From positions 394,791 to 458,790 of the forward strand of contig NZ_JBANDC010000002.1 in NCBI RefSeq assembly GCF_038896935.1: a stretch of 64,000 nt of DNA. Direction: 5' to 3'. The notes under the pieces were generated by a model. That model saw only the letters and a program-made list of their open reading frames with translations, did not search any database and had not been told where the DNA came from. Source of the stretch: Collimonas rhizosphaerae. Its GTDB lineage: Bacteria > Pseudomonadota > Gammaproteobacteria > Burkholderiales > Burkholderiaceae_D. Both the position numbers and the translations under genes were made by a program. Below, piece after piece: positions 17,479 through 25,862 of this stretch. Within the stretch, counting starts at the first letter, position 1. The number at the start of each line of letters is the position of its first letter.

Positions 17479-18825
17479 ATGCAGGACAGTCTTAGCCAAA
17501 ATCCTTACAACAACATTACGCCGTTCTGGCAGCGCTTGCCTCTTTTTTTCCTGTATCCGCTGCAGCAACAGCTGGTCTGGCGTCCTGTCGTATATGCCTT
17601 GATCGGCAGCGGCCTGTGGCTGCTGGGCCGCAGCGGCGACGACGGCTTCTCGCCGGTCATCCTGATTATCGCGGTGCTGGTCGGGTTGGGCTTGTCGATT
17701 GACCTGATGCGCCAGGCGTTCCGGATCCTGGAGCAAACCTCGCTCGGCAATTTGCGCTACGCCGATTTCGACGAACCGGACGACATGCACAAGATGTCGC
17801 CCTACAAGCTCTATTTCGTGATGCTGGCGCAAGCGATTCTTGTCGGCATCATGGCCGACCTCCATCCTTTCCTCGGGCTGCTCGGAAGCGCCTTGGCCAA
17901 CCTGATGCTGCCGGCCTGCATCATGGTGCTGGGACATACCCACAGCTTTACCGACGCCATCAATCCATTCAACGTATTCAAGATGATCAAGGCATGCGGC
18001 TGGCCCTACCTGGCGCTGTGGGCCTTCGGCTTCATATTGAGCCAGTGCGCGCCGATTACCATTGCGCTATTCCTTGGGAAATTGCCGATCACCATGATGA
18101 TCGGCCTGGGTATTTTCGTCTGCGCTTATTTCACGCTGGTCGGTTTCAACCTGATGGGCTACACGATGTACCAGTACCACCAGCAGATCGGCTATGCGCC
18201 TGACCGCAATTTTGAAATCAATGCGCTTGCCAGCAGCCGCCAGCACCGGCCCTTGAGCGACGACGAGATCCTGGCGCAACAGATCGGCGCGTTGATCCGC
18301 GATGGCGACATCGACCTGGCCATCGAAATGGTGTGGGAAGAGCTGCGTTACGACCAAACCAACGCACAATTATCGAGCCATTACGCCAAGCTGCTGATGC
18401 TCAAGGGCGACAAGGGCAAGCAGCTGGAATATGCGCCACGCCATCTGTTTACACTGGCCCGCTCGGGCAAGGCCGGCGGCATCGGCGATACCTGGCGCCA
18501 GGCGCGCCAGCTCAATCCCGAATTCAAGATCGACAATCCCGATCACGTGCTGGAAATCGCGGCGGCTGCCGCTTCCGTGCGCGAATACCAGATTGCGCTG
18601 GAGATCGTGTCGGGCTTCCACAAACGCGCCGCCCGCCATAAAGATGTGCCTGCCGTGCTGGTCCTGGCCGGCAAGCTGCTGTCCGATCACCTGCGCCAGG
18701 ATGCCCGCGCCTTGTCGCTGTTCAATCACGTGATCGCACAATGGCCGGCCAATCCGGCGGCCGACGAAGCGCAGCGGTACAAGAATGTGATCGAACGCTT
18801 GGGACAGGGCTCCGCGCAGGCCTGA
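17479..18825 (+). CDS. Unknown membrane protein with C-terminal helical-repeat region
   Basis: A 448-residue protein I do not recognise. The N-terminal half has about five or six membrane segments (near residues 35-55, 58-80, 112-150, 172-195 and 200-225). The C-terminal half (about 250-445) is soluble and helical, with TPR-like stretches such as GDIDLAIEMVWEELRYD and EYQIALEIVSGFHKRAA. A family-level name cannot be given. GGGG lies upstream of the ATG. It is convergent with the rhomboid protease gene: its TGA stop directly abuts the other gene's stop, forming TGATCA at 18823-18828. Confidence 0.7.
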   Translation: MQDSLSQNPYNNITPFWQRLPLFFLYPLQQQLVWRPVVYALIGSGLWLLGRSGDDGFSPVILIIAVLVGLGLSIDLMRQAFRILEQTSLGNLRYADFDEPDDMHKMSPYKLYFVMLAQAILVGIMADLHPFLGLLGSALANLMLPACIMVLGHTHSFTDAINPFNVFKMIKACGWPYLALWAFGFILSQCAPITIALFLGKLPITMMIGLGIFVCAYFTLVGFNLMGYTMYQYHQQIGYAPDRNFEINALASSRQHRPLSDDEILAQQIGALIRDGDIDLAIEMVWEELRYDQTNAQLSSHYAKLLMLKGDKGKQLEYAPRHLFTLARSGKAGGIGDTWRQARQLNPEFKIDNPDHVLEIAAAAASVREYQIALEIVSGFHKRAARHKDVPAVLVLAGKLLSDHLRQDARALSLFNHVIAQWPANPAADEAQRYKNVIERLGQGSAQA

Positions 18826-20415
18826 TCAGTACCGGTTGCCCGGGCTGGTCGCCAGCCGGCTTGCTTCGCTCAAGGGAAACTGCTGCTGCAGCATTTTCTG
18901 GTAATGCTGCGCCTTCTCATGCATGCCGGCTGCCATGAACCCGCGGGCCACGAACTGCACCAGCTGCGGCAATTGCTGATGCTGGCGTGCGGTCACCATC
19001 AATATCTGCAGGATCGCTGCCGCGGTTTGCGGCTGGCCGTTCAAGGCGAACCGCTTGGCCGCCGCCAGCGACTGCTCGCTGCTCAGCTGCGGCCGCGGTT
19101 CGGCCCGCGCAACATAATCCAGGTAGACCTGGTGGATCTTGTCCTCGGCCAGGCTGCCCTTCGGCAAGCGCAACAGCATCTCGGCGGTCTTGTGGAAAAC
19201 CGGCGCGGCCGGCACTTGTTTCGACAGATTGAACAATTGCAGCAGCCAGTCCGGCTGCGGCGTCTTTTGCTGCGCCAGGGTACGCCTCACCAGGCTGCTG
19301 AAATCACGCCGGGCGCGCTCGAAATCCAGCCGGCTCAAGGCCGAATAGGCGCTCTGCTGCAAGCTGAGCAACTGCTTGTCATCGTCGGCGGGAGCGATGT
19401 AAGTAGCGTGCGCCTGCTCCAGCTTGCGCCGCGCCAGCAAACGATAAACCAGGGCCAGCAGGGCGCCGCCCAGCAAGCCGCCGATATGGGCGTAGTAATT
19501 TGTGTTGGAGGGCGCGCCAAACCACAGGTCGAAGGCTTCCTTGCCGACCCAGATCGGCAGCATGATCAGTGCCGGAGCCTTGAAAAAATCGAAGTAAAAA
19601 ACAAACCAGTAAAAAAAACGTATCTTGCGTAAACCATACAGCACGGTGTACATCCCCATGACGCCGGAAATGGCGCCCGACGCGCCCAGCGACAAGATCA
19701 TGCTGTCGCCTCGGAACACCAGGTAAAACGCTGCCGACAGCAAACCCGACAAAAGATAAAACAGCAGGTACCAGCCGCCGCCCAGCAAGATCTCGACCGC
19801 ATAACCAACCATCGCCAGGAACACCATATTGCCCAGCACGTGCTCGACGCTGGCGTGCAGGAACATGTGGGTCAGCAAGGTGATCGGGCGTTCGAACGCC
19901 TGCGCCGGAATCAATGAATAGCGCTCGGTAAAACTGCGCTTGCGGGTCGACACGTAGTGATCCCGCTGTTCCTTCCATTCGGCCAGGTCGTCAGCGGCTA
20001 TGGTGCCCAGCACAGCGGGTTTCGCTTGCTGCATCAAGGCAGCAAAACGGAGATCGGCATCGAGCACATACCAGCTCTCGATCAGCGGTTCGTAATATTC
20101 CAGGGAAGCGGTCTTGCCGTCGCGCGCCACGGCCAGGTCGGCCCGTGCCCGCAACCGCTGCCAGAGTTCGAGCCCCTTGCGCATGGCTGCAGCGGCTTCG
20201 GGTTTGTTGTCGCTTTCCAGGTAACGCGCATAGGCGGGAAATTCGAATTCCGGCAGGCGCGATTCGACCAGGTAATAGTGCGCCGCAGGCTCCATCTGGC
20301 TGCGCTCATGCCACTGGATGCCGAAATAGATCAGCAAGTTGATCAGCACCAGCAAGATAGTGACCAGCGGCGGACGCTTCCAGTCTGGCTTACGGTCTAC
20401 CGGGATAATCAGCAT
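18826..20415 (-). CDS. Rhomboid-family intramembrane serine protease
   Basis: A 529-residue protein. After a first membrane helix (about 17-33) there is a large soluble insertion (about 35-170), then the rhomboid core. The catalytic Ser is in SLGASGAISGVMG (near residue 245) and the catalytic His in NYYAHIGGLLGG (near residue 308). HMFLHASVEHVLGNMVFL matches the first rhomboid region. The C-terminal 200 residues form a soluble, helical, probably TPR-like domain. Rhomboids cleave membrane proteins within or next to their transmembrane helices; the substrate is unknown. The neighbouring convergent gene also has a membrane plus helical-repeat layout. Confidence 0.88.
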   Translation of the reverse strand: MLIIPVDRKPDWKRPPLVTILLVLINLLIYFGIQWHERSQMEPAAHYYLVESRLPEFEFPAYARYLESDNKPEAAAAMRKGLELWQRLRARADLAVARDGKTASLEYYEPLIESWYVLDADLRFAALMQQAKPAVLGTIAADDLAEWKEQRDHYVSTRKRSFTERYSLIPAQAFERPITLLTHMFLHASVEHVLGNMVFLAMVGYAVEILLGGGWYLLFYLLSGLLSAAFYLVFRGDSMILSLGASGAISGVMGMYTVLYGLRKIRFFYWFVFYFDFFKAPALIMLPIWVGKEAFDLWFGAPSNTNYYAHIGGLLGGALLALVYRLLARRKLEQAHATYIAPADDDKQLLSLQQSAYSALSRLDFERARRDFSSLVRRTLAQQKTPQPDWLLQLFNLSKQVPAAPVFHKTAEMLLRLPKGSLAEDKIHQVYLDYVARAEPRPQLSSEQSLAAAKRFALNGQPQTAAAILQILMVTARQHQQLPQLVQFVARGFMAAGMHEKAQHYQKMLQQQFPLSEASRLATSPGNRY

Positions 20416-20496
20416 GGCGGGTCAAGGACGGGCGGGAATTTTAATCATGCAATTTTACCCAGTCATTGCCGTCTGGAGCGTTATTTTTTGCGCCGC

Positions 20497-21048
20497 TCAC
20501 GCTTTCAAGGCTGGCTCGGGCTGCGCCTGCAGCAAGGGCCGCTCGACATACTCGACCGCCAGTCCCTGCGCCCGCATCCAGTCGGCAACCGCATGGCCGG
20601 TGCCGGCGCGCCACGGGCGCAGCGCGGCCGGTTCCAGCAGGCGGTACTCCAGCAGTTCCGGCGACAGCTGGACCGCGCCCGAAGCCTTGACATGATAGGC
20701 GATGATCAATTCGTTCTTGCGCATGAATTCATAGACGCCGACCAGCTTGATCTGCTCAGCGTCTAGATTGGTTTCTTCCTTGATTTCGCGTGCGATGCCC
20801 TGCTCCGGAGTCTCGTCGCGCTCCATGAAACCGGTGATCAGCGCAAACATGCCCTCCTGCCATGCCGCATTGCGCGCCAGCAGGATCTTGCCGTCGATCT
20901 CGACGATCGCCGCCAGCACCGGCAAGGGATTGTCCCAATGCGTCCAGTGACCTTCCGGGCATGCCAGGCGCGACTTCCCGCCCTCGCCTTCATCGACACG
21001 CTGGACCAGGGAGGTGGCGCAAACCGGGCAGAATTTGAAATCGCTCAT
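20497..21048 (-). CDS. Nudix hydrolase with N-terminal zinc-ribbon-like segment
   Basis: A 183-residue protein. The N-terminus has FCPVC and a second CPEGH, a short zinc-ribbon-like region. The Nudix box GFMERDETPEQGIAREIKEETNL begins near residue 72 and the REIKEE metal-binding core is intact (cited here in parts). The arrangement is like NADH pyrophosphatase-related Nudix proteins, but it is shorter than NudC (about 257 residues). The substrate is uncertain. It is a single gene on the minus strand between alaS and the rhomboid gene. Confidence 0.82.
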   Translation of the reverse strand: MSDFKFCPVCATSLVQRVDEGEGGKSRLACPEGHWTHWDNPLPVLAAIVEIDGKILLARNAAWQEGMFALITGFMERDETPEQGIAREIKEETNLDAEQIKLVGVYEFMRKNELIIAYHVKASGAVQLSPELLEYRLLEPAALRPWRAGTGHAVADWMRAQGLAVEYVERPLLQAQPEPALKA

Positions 21049-21072
21049 GACAGGATCGTTAAGTTAGGGACG

Positions 21073-21129
21073 AAAAAAAGCGGGAAACATCAATCCGCGA
21101 TACTACTGCGATTCGATGCTTCCCGCTTT
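21073..21129 (-). terminator. Rho-independent terminator of alaS
   Basis: Arms at 21077-21091 and 21115-21129 pair at 14 of 15 positions around AAAGCGGGAA, with an inner short stem. On the minus strand the hairpin is followed by a T run. It lies 28 bases after the alaS stop. Confidence 0.85.
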
Positions 21130-21157
21130 GGCTAGCCACGATCTCTGGCCAGGTTCT

Positions 21158-23782
21158 TTATGCGCGTTCGCCGACCCAGGCCGCAACGCCTTGCAGCGCC
21201 GCCGCCAGGCCGCTGGCGTCGGTGCCGCCGGCTTGCGCCATGTCGGGCCGGCCGCCGCCTTTGCCGCCCACCTGCAAGGCGACAAAGTTGACCAGTTCGC
21301 CGGCCTTGACCTTGCCGATAGCGTCGGCAGTGACGCCGGCGATCAGGCTGACCTTGCCATCCTTGACGGCAGCCAGCACGATGGCGGCAGTCTTCAGCTT
21401 ATCCTTCAGCTTATCCATGGTTTCACGCAAGGTCGCACTGTCGGCGCCTTCCAGCGTGGCCGCCAGCACCTTGATGCCCTTGACGTCCACTGCCTGCGAA
21501 ACCAGTTCGTCGCCCTGGTTCGCCGCCAGTTTCGACTTCAGGCTGCTCAGTTCCTTTTCCAGCGCCTTGACGTGTTCCTGCACTTGCGCGATGCGCTGGG
21601 TCAGTTCTTCCGGCTGGGCTTTCAATGCCGCCGCGGCTTCATTGACGCGGTTGCTCAGGTTCTGCACCAGCGCCAGCCCGGCTTCGCCGGTCACCGCTTC
21701 GATGCGGCGGATGCCGGCGGCAACGCCGCCTTCAGCCACCACCTTGAACAGGCCGATATCACCGGTGCGGCTGACGTGGGTGCCGCCGCACAGCTCACGC
21801 GAGCTGCCTATCGACAGTACGCGTACTTCGTCGCCATATTTTTCGCCAAACAGGGCCATGGCGCCGGCGCCGACTGCGTCGTCGAACGACATCAGCCTGG
21901 CTTCGGTAGCGACGTTGGCGAGGATTTCGCGGTTGACGATTTCCTCGATGCGACGGATTTCATCGGCGCTGACCGGCGCATTATGGCTAAAGTCGAAGCG
22001 CGTCTTGTCGGCATCGACCAAAGAACCTTTTTGCGCGACATGGCTGCCCAATACTTCACGCAGCGCCTTGTGCATCAGGTGAGTAGCCGAGTGATTGCGC
22101 ACGGTGCGCGCGCGCACCGCGGTATCCACCTTGGCGTTCAGCTGGCCGCCGACCGCCAGCGAACCGCTGAGCAGTTTGCCGTGATGGCCGAAAACGTCGG
22201 CCTGGATCTTTTGGGTGTCGGCGACTTCGAACAGACCGCCTGCCGCTTCCAGCACGCCCGAATCGCCAGCCTGGCCGCCCGATTCCGCGTAGAACGGCGT
22301 GGTGTCGAGCACCACGATCGCGTCCTGGCCGGCTTCGATTTTTTGCACCGTGCTGCCGTCCACATACAAGGCCAGTACCTTGGCGTCATGCGCCAGGCTG
22401 TCGTAGCCGACAAAACTGGTCTTGTCGCCGCTGTATTCCACTGCTGCCGCCATCTTGAACTTGCCGGCTGCGCGCGCGGTCGACTTCTGGCGTTCCATCG
22501 CCGTGGCGAAGCCCGCTTCGTCCAGTTCGACTTCGCGTTCGCGGCAGATGTCCGCGGTCAAGTCGAGCGGGAAGCCGAACGTGTCGTACAGCGTAAATGC
22601 AGTTTCGCCATCCAGTTTCTTCGGCGTCTTGGCCAGCGCGGTTTCCAGGATCTTCATGCCGTGTTCCAGCGTTTCGCCGAAACGTTCTTCTTCCTGCTTC
22701 AGCACTTGCTCAACGCGCTCTGCCGCTTCCGGCAGTTCCGGGTAAGCGGCGCCCATTTCCAGCACCAGGTCCTTGACCAGCTTGTAGAAGAACGGCTTGG
22801 TCTGGCCCAGTTTGTGGCCGTGACGCAAGGCACGGCGGATGATGCGGCGCAGTACATAACCGCGGCCTTCATTGCCGGGGATGACGCCGTCGACCACCAG
22901 GAATGAACAGGCGCGGATGTGATCGGCGATCACTTTCAGCGAATTGTTTCCCAGGTCGGTAATATTGGTTTCACGCGCGGCAGCCTTGATCAGGCGCTGG
23001 AACAGGTCGATTTCGTAGTTGCTGTGCACGTGCTGCAACACTGCGGCCAGGCGCTCCAGTCCCATGCCGGTATCGACGCACTGCTTCGGCAGCGGGGTCA
23101 AGGTCGCTACGCCGGTTTTCGGGTCGATCTGGCGGTCGAACTGCATGAACACGTTGTTCCAGATTTCGATGTAACGGTCGCCGTCCTGCTCCGGGCTTCC
23201 CGGCGGGCCGCCCCAGACGTCGGGACCGTGGTCGTAGAAGATCTCCGAGCAAGGGCCGCAAGGACCGGTGTCGGCCATCTGCCAGAAATTGTCGGATGCG
23301 TACGGCGCGCCCTTGTTGTCGCCAATGCGCACGATGCGCTCCTTCGGCAGGCCAATGACCTTGTGCCAAATGTCGTAGGCTTCGTCGTCGGTTTCATACA
23401 CCGTGGCCCACAGCTTGTCGGCCGGCAGGCCGTACACCTTGGTCAGCAGCTCCCAGGCCCAGACCAGCGAATCGTGCTTGAAATAGTCGCCGAACGACCA
23501 GTTGCCCAGCATCTCGAAAAAAGTGTGGTGGCGTGCGGTATACCCGACGTTTTCCAGGTCGTTGTGCTTGCCGCCGGCGCGCAGGCAGCGCTGGACCGAG
23601 GTGGCGCGCACGTAATTGCGCTTTTCGGTGCCCAGGAATACGTCCTTGAACTGCACCATGCCGGAATTGGTAAACAACAAGGTCGGGTCGTTGCCTGGCA
23701 CCAGGCTCGACGAGCGCACGATGGTGTGGCCTTTGGATTCAAAGAATTTGAGAAACTTTTCGCGGATTTCGGCTGAGTTCAT
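21158..23782 (-). CDS. alaS: Alanine-tRNA ligase
   Basis: An 874-residue class II aminoacyl-tRNA synthetase. The catalytic core starts MNSAEIREKFLKFFESKGH. The editing-site zinc motifs HSATH (near residue 564) and CGGTH (near residue 665) are present, followed by a C-terminal Gly-rich region (QVGGKGGGRPDMAQAGG). The protein charges tRNA-Ala and clears mischarged Ser and Gly. The frame is open 25 codons upstream; the ATG at 23780-23782 matches the family start. A 104-bp inverted-repeat element lies 46 bases upstream of this start, and a terminator follows the gene. Confidence 0.98.
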   Translation of the reverse strand: MNSAEIREKFLKFFESKGHTIVRSSSLVPGNDPTLLFTNSGMVQFKDVFLGTEKRNYVRATSVQRCLRAGGKHNDLENVGYTARHHTFFEMLGNWSFGDYFKHDSLVWAWELLTKVYGLPADKLWATVYETDDEAYDIWHKVIGLPKERIVRIGDNKGAPYASDNFWQMADTGPCGPCSEIFYDHGPDVWGGPPGSPEQDGDRYIEIWNNVFMQFDRQIDPKTGVATLTPLPKQCVDTGMGLERLAAVLQHVHSNYEIDLFQRLIKAAARETNITDLGNNSLKVIADHIRACSFLVVDGVIPGNEGRGYVLRRIIRRALRHGHKLGQTKPFFYKLVKDLVLEMGAAYPELPEAAERVEQVLKQEEERFGETLEHGMKILETALAKTPKKLDGETAFTLYDTFGFPLDLTADICREREVELDEAGFATAMERQKSTARAAGKFKMAAAVEYSGDKTSFVGYDSLAHDAKVLALYVDGSTVQKIEAGQDAIVVLDTTPFYAESGGQAGDSGVLEAAGGLFEVADTQKIQADVFGHHGKLLSGSLAVGGQLNAKVDTAVRARTVRNHSATHLMHKALREVLGSHVAQKGSLVDADKTRFDFSHNAPVSADEIRRIEEIVNREILANVATEARLMSFDDAVGAGAMALFGEKYGDEVRVLSIGSSRELCGGTHVSRTGDIGLFKVVAEGGVAAGIRRIEAVTGEAGLALVQNLSNRVNEAAAALKAQPEELTQRIAQVQEHVKALEKELSSLKSKLAANQGDELVSQAVDVKGIKVLAATLEGADSATLRETMDKLKDKLKTAAIVLAAVKDGKVSLIAGVTADAIGKVKAGELVNFVALQVGGKGGGRPDMAQAGGTDASGLAAALQGVAAWVGERA

Positions 23783-23828
23783 GTTCTTGGGCAAAAAATG
23801 AAACGAAAAAAAGGCAAGGGACGCAATA

Positions 23829-23932
23829 TCAGGACTTACGCAAAATTGCCCCAGCAAGGCACGACGACGAAGACAGTACGGCGTACGGCCAGGAGGAGTA
23901 ACGCCGCTGGGGCAATTTTGCGTAAGTCCTGA
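23829..23932. repeat. 104-bp MITE-like element with 27-bp perfect terminal inverted repeats
   Basis: The left arm 23829-23855 and right arm 23906-23932 are perfect reverse complements over 27 bases (outer end TCAGGACTTACGCAAAATTG). They enclose a 50-base interior with a small inner GTAC-GGC-GTAC palindrome. It encodes nothing. No target-site duplication is evident. It lies just upstream of alaS and, if transcribed, would fold into a very stable hairpin in the alaS leader. Only one copy is seen in this window. Confidence 0.8.
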
Positions 23933-23998
23933 GTATGTCCTTTTGCAAACCTTTGATTATACGTGATACCTGCCGGGCTATTCTGCCGCCAATGCATG

Positions 23999-24030
23999 AA
24001 AAAAGCCCACCGGGATCGCTCCCAACGGGC
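23999..24030 (-). terminator. Rho-independent terminator of the Ala/Pro-rich exported-peptide gene
   Basis: On the minus strand an 11-bp stem (arms 24020-24030 and 24005-24015, with three G-U pairs) and a 4-base loop are followed by six T. It lies about 75 bases after the stop of the gene at 24106-24324. Confidence 0.8.
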
Positions 24031-24105
24031 CTTTAATGACATGAGGACGTTGATCCAGGCGGATTTGCGCCGGATTCGACCTATATCAGTTGTGTTGCAC
24101 GCTAT

Positions 24106-24324
24106 TTAAGCGCCTTTGTTTACCGGTGTAGGTGCGATCTTGTGGCTTTTCTTGTGGTGATGCTTCTTGCCCATTTTTTTTGCAGGTGCTGCAGCAGGTG
24201 CATCAGCGGCCGGAGCGGCGGCTGGAGCGGCAGGAGCAGGTGCTGCGGCAGGTGCGTTTTGCGCCATGACTGGCAGAGCGAAAGCAGCGACGACGACGGC
24301 AGCCAGCAATTTATTGATCTTCAT
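24106..24324 (-). CDS. Small exported Ala/Pro-rich peptide with a His/Lys-rich C-terminus
   Basis: A 72-residue protein: signal peptide (MKINKLLAAVVVAAFALPVMA, here residues 1-21), then a low-complexity Ala/Pro stretch (about 22-49), then a basic His cluster KKMGKKHHHKKSHK (about 49-62). Peptides of this layout are common in Oxalobacteraceae and related bacteria but are uncharacterised. The His cluster could bind metal and the Lys residues could bind the envelope or nucleic acid; both are guesses. GGAAG lies 5 bases before the ATG, and a terminator follows. It is a real gene by signal peptide and ribosome-binding site, not by homology. Confidence 0.7.
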   Translation of the reverse strand: MKINKLLAAVVVAAFALPVMAQNAPAAAPAPAAPAAAPAADAPAAAPAKKMGKKHHHKKSHKIAPTPVNKGA

Positions 24325-24525
24325 TTTGACTTCCTTTCAGTTATTTTAAAAACAAGCAAATTTGGTGCTTTACGAGTAAAGCTAACGATCAACCATTGGC
24401 CTTGGCACGGTGAACATGGCCTGAAACTCGGTTCTGCACTCTATTAACGCCAGCTTGCGGATTTGGTTGACATCAAGTTACCGGCCATTTTTGGCTTGCT
24501 TCCTGCCGGCGGCTGACGAGCCGTT

Positions 24526-25314
24526 TCAGCCCTGCGCGCCGGCAAAATCGGCGCCGATCAGGTCGATCCGGTCGGTACAGAAACCGTCTACGCCCCAGCC
24601 AAGTATTTCCTTGGCCCGCGCCGGCTTGTTCACCGTGTAGCAGAACAGACCGTAGCCGGCCTGGCTGACCGACTGCGCCTGCATCGGCGACAGGTATTTA
24701 TGGTTGGTGTGCAGGGCCACCGCATCCAGCTCCTGCAGCCGCTCTTGCCAGTCGTCTTCGATGGCGTCCGTCAGGAAACCGCGCGGTATGTCGGGCGCAG
24801 CAACTTGCGCGGCGCGCAAGGCCGCAAACGAGAAAGACGACAGCAACGGCAAGGCTGGGTCGGCCCAGGCGCCGCGCCGGCTGGCCGCGTGAGCCGCAAC
24901 TTCGGCGGCAAAAAATTCCTCGGTGACCTGGGCTACCACGCGCCCGGTCTCCACTTCAAACCCCTCTGCCGGCTTGATTTCGACATTCATCCAGATGCCG
25001 TTCTGCCGGCAAAACTCCAGCACCTGGCGATAGGTGCATACCGGCTCGCCGGCAAACTGCGGCCCCAGCCAGCTGCCGGCGTCCAGCGCGGCCAGTTCGT
25101 CCGCGCTGAAATCGGCGACCCGGCCGACGCCGCGCACGGTGCGGCCGAACACCGCGTCGTGCATCAGGACAGGCACGCCGTCGCGCGCCAGCATGACGTC
25201 GAATTCGACCGCATGGAAACCAAGCTGCAGGCCGCAGCGCATGGCTGCCAGGGTATTTTCAGGTGCCAGGGTGCCGCCGCCGCGATGCGCGACAACTTTT
25301 GGATAAGGCCACAT
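24526..25314 (-). CDS. ugpQ: Glycerophosphodiester phosphodiesterase
   Basis: A 262-residue TIM-barrel GDPD enzyme. The N-terminal VVAHRGGGTLAPENTLAAM holds the catalytic His and the Glu metal ligand of the HRG...PENT motif. VEFDVMLARDGVPVLMHD holds the second metal ligands and the second catalytic His, and VEIKP is also present. It has no signal peptide, so it is probably cytoplasmic, hydrolysing glycerophosphodiesters to glycerol 3-phosphate and an alcohol. No ugp transporter genes are adjacent, so the symbol is by similarity to UgpQ. Confidence 0.9.
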   Translation of the reverse strand: MWPYPKVVAHRGGGTLAPENTLAAMRCGLQLGFHAVEFDVMLARDGVPVLMHDAVFGRTVRGVGRVADFSADELAALDAGSWLGPQFAGEPVCTYRQVLEFCRQNGIWMNVEIKPAEGFEVETGRVVAQVTEEFFAAEVAAHAASRRGAWADPALPLLSSFSFAALRAAQVAAPDIPRGFLTDAIEDDWQERLQELDAVALHTNHKYLSPMQAQSVSQAGYGLFCYTVNKPARAKEILGWGVDGFCTDRIDLIGADFAGAQG

Positions 25315-25577
25315 AACTCTTCTCTTTCAAGCAAATACGTTGGAATAACGATCAGGCAACCATAAAAAGATACTGGAAGCTGTATTGCTGATCCTGAACT
25401 GCCATCTTAAATGATTCGATTTATTTGGCACACCCCGCCCTGCCGATCCTGTCCCGGATTTGTTCCATCGCGCCGCAGGCGCCATTCGCGACAAATTGAG
25501 CCGGTTTCGTCGCATTTTGCTGTCGGCCGCCGGCCATGGCGTTCAGAATCCAAGCATGTCCACACAGGAGAACAACG

Positions 25578-25862
25578 ATGAACGGCAACATACTCAGCTA
25601 TCAGGACGCGCAAGACCGGGTCGAGCGCAAACTCGGCTTTTTCAGGCACCTGGCGATTTACCTGATCGTCAACAGCGGCCTGGCGCTGCTGAATTACCTG
25701 CACAATCCTGGCCATGCCTGGGCATTCTGGCCGGCCCTGGGCTGGGGAATCGGGTTACTATCACACGCCTTGGCGGTGTTCCTGCACGCTCCGGGCGCGC
25801 AATGGAAGCGGCGCATGATAGAACGAGAACTAGATAAACATAACCACAACCCGCACGCATGA
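25578..25862 (+). CDS. 2TM-domain small membrane protein
   Basis: A 94-residue protein with two hydrophobic helices (about residues 25-45 and 50-75) and a charged C-terminus (RRMIERELDKHNHNPHA). The pattern ERKLGFFRHLAIYLIVN is typical of the 2TM domain family often placed beside LytTR-type signalling genes. The ATG at 25578 is chosen over an upstream start because AGGAG lies 7 bases before it. Its stop overlaps the sensor-kinase start by 4 bases (25859-25862), so the two are translationally coupled. It may be an accessory of the sensor; this is inference. Confidence 0.8.
   Translation: MNGNILSYQDAQDRVERKLGFFRHLAIYLIVNSGLALLNYLHNPGHAWAFWPALGWGIGLLSHALAVFLHAPGAQWKRRMIERELDKHNHNPHA

Noticed and set aside
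21116..22906. A 596-codon plus-strand frame opposite alaS
   Set aside because: Antisense to the conserved alaS editing domain, with no family pattern.
23829..23932. The inverted-repeat element as a simple terminator
   Set aside because: The 50-base loop and lack of a T run make it a poor Rho-independent terminator; a repeat element is a better description.
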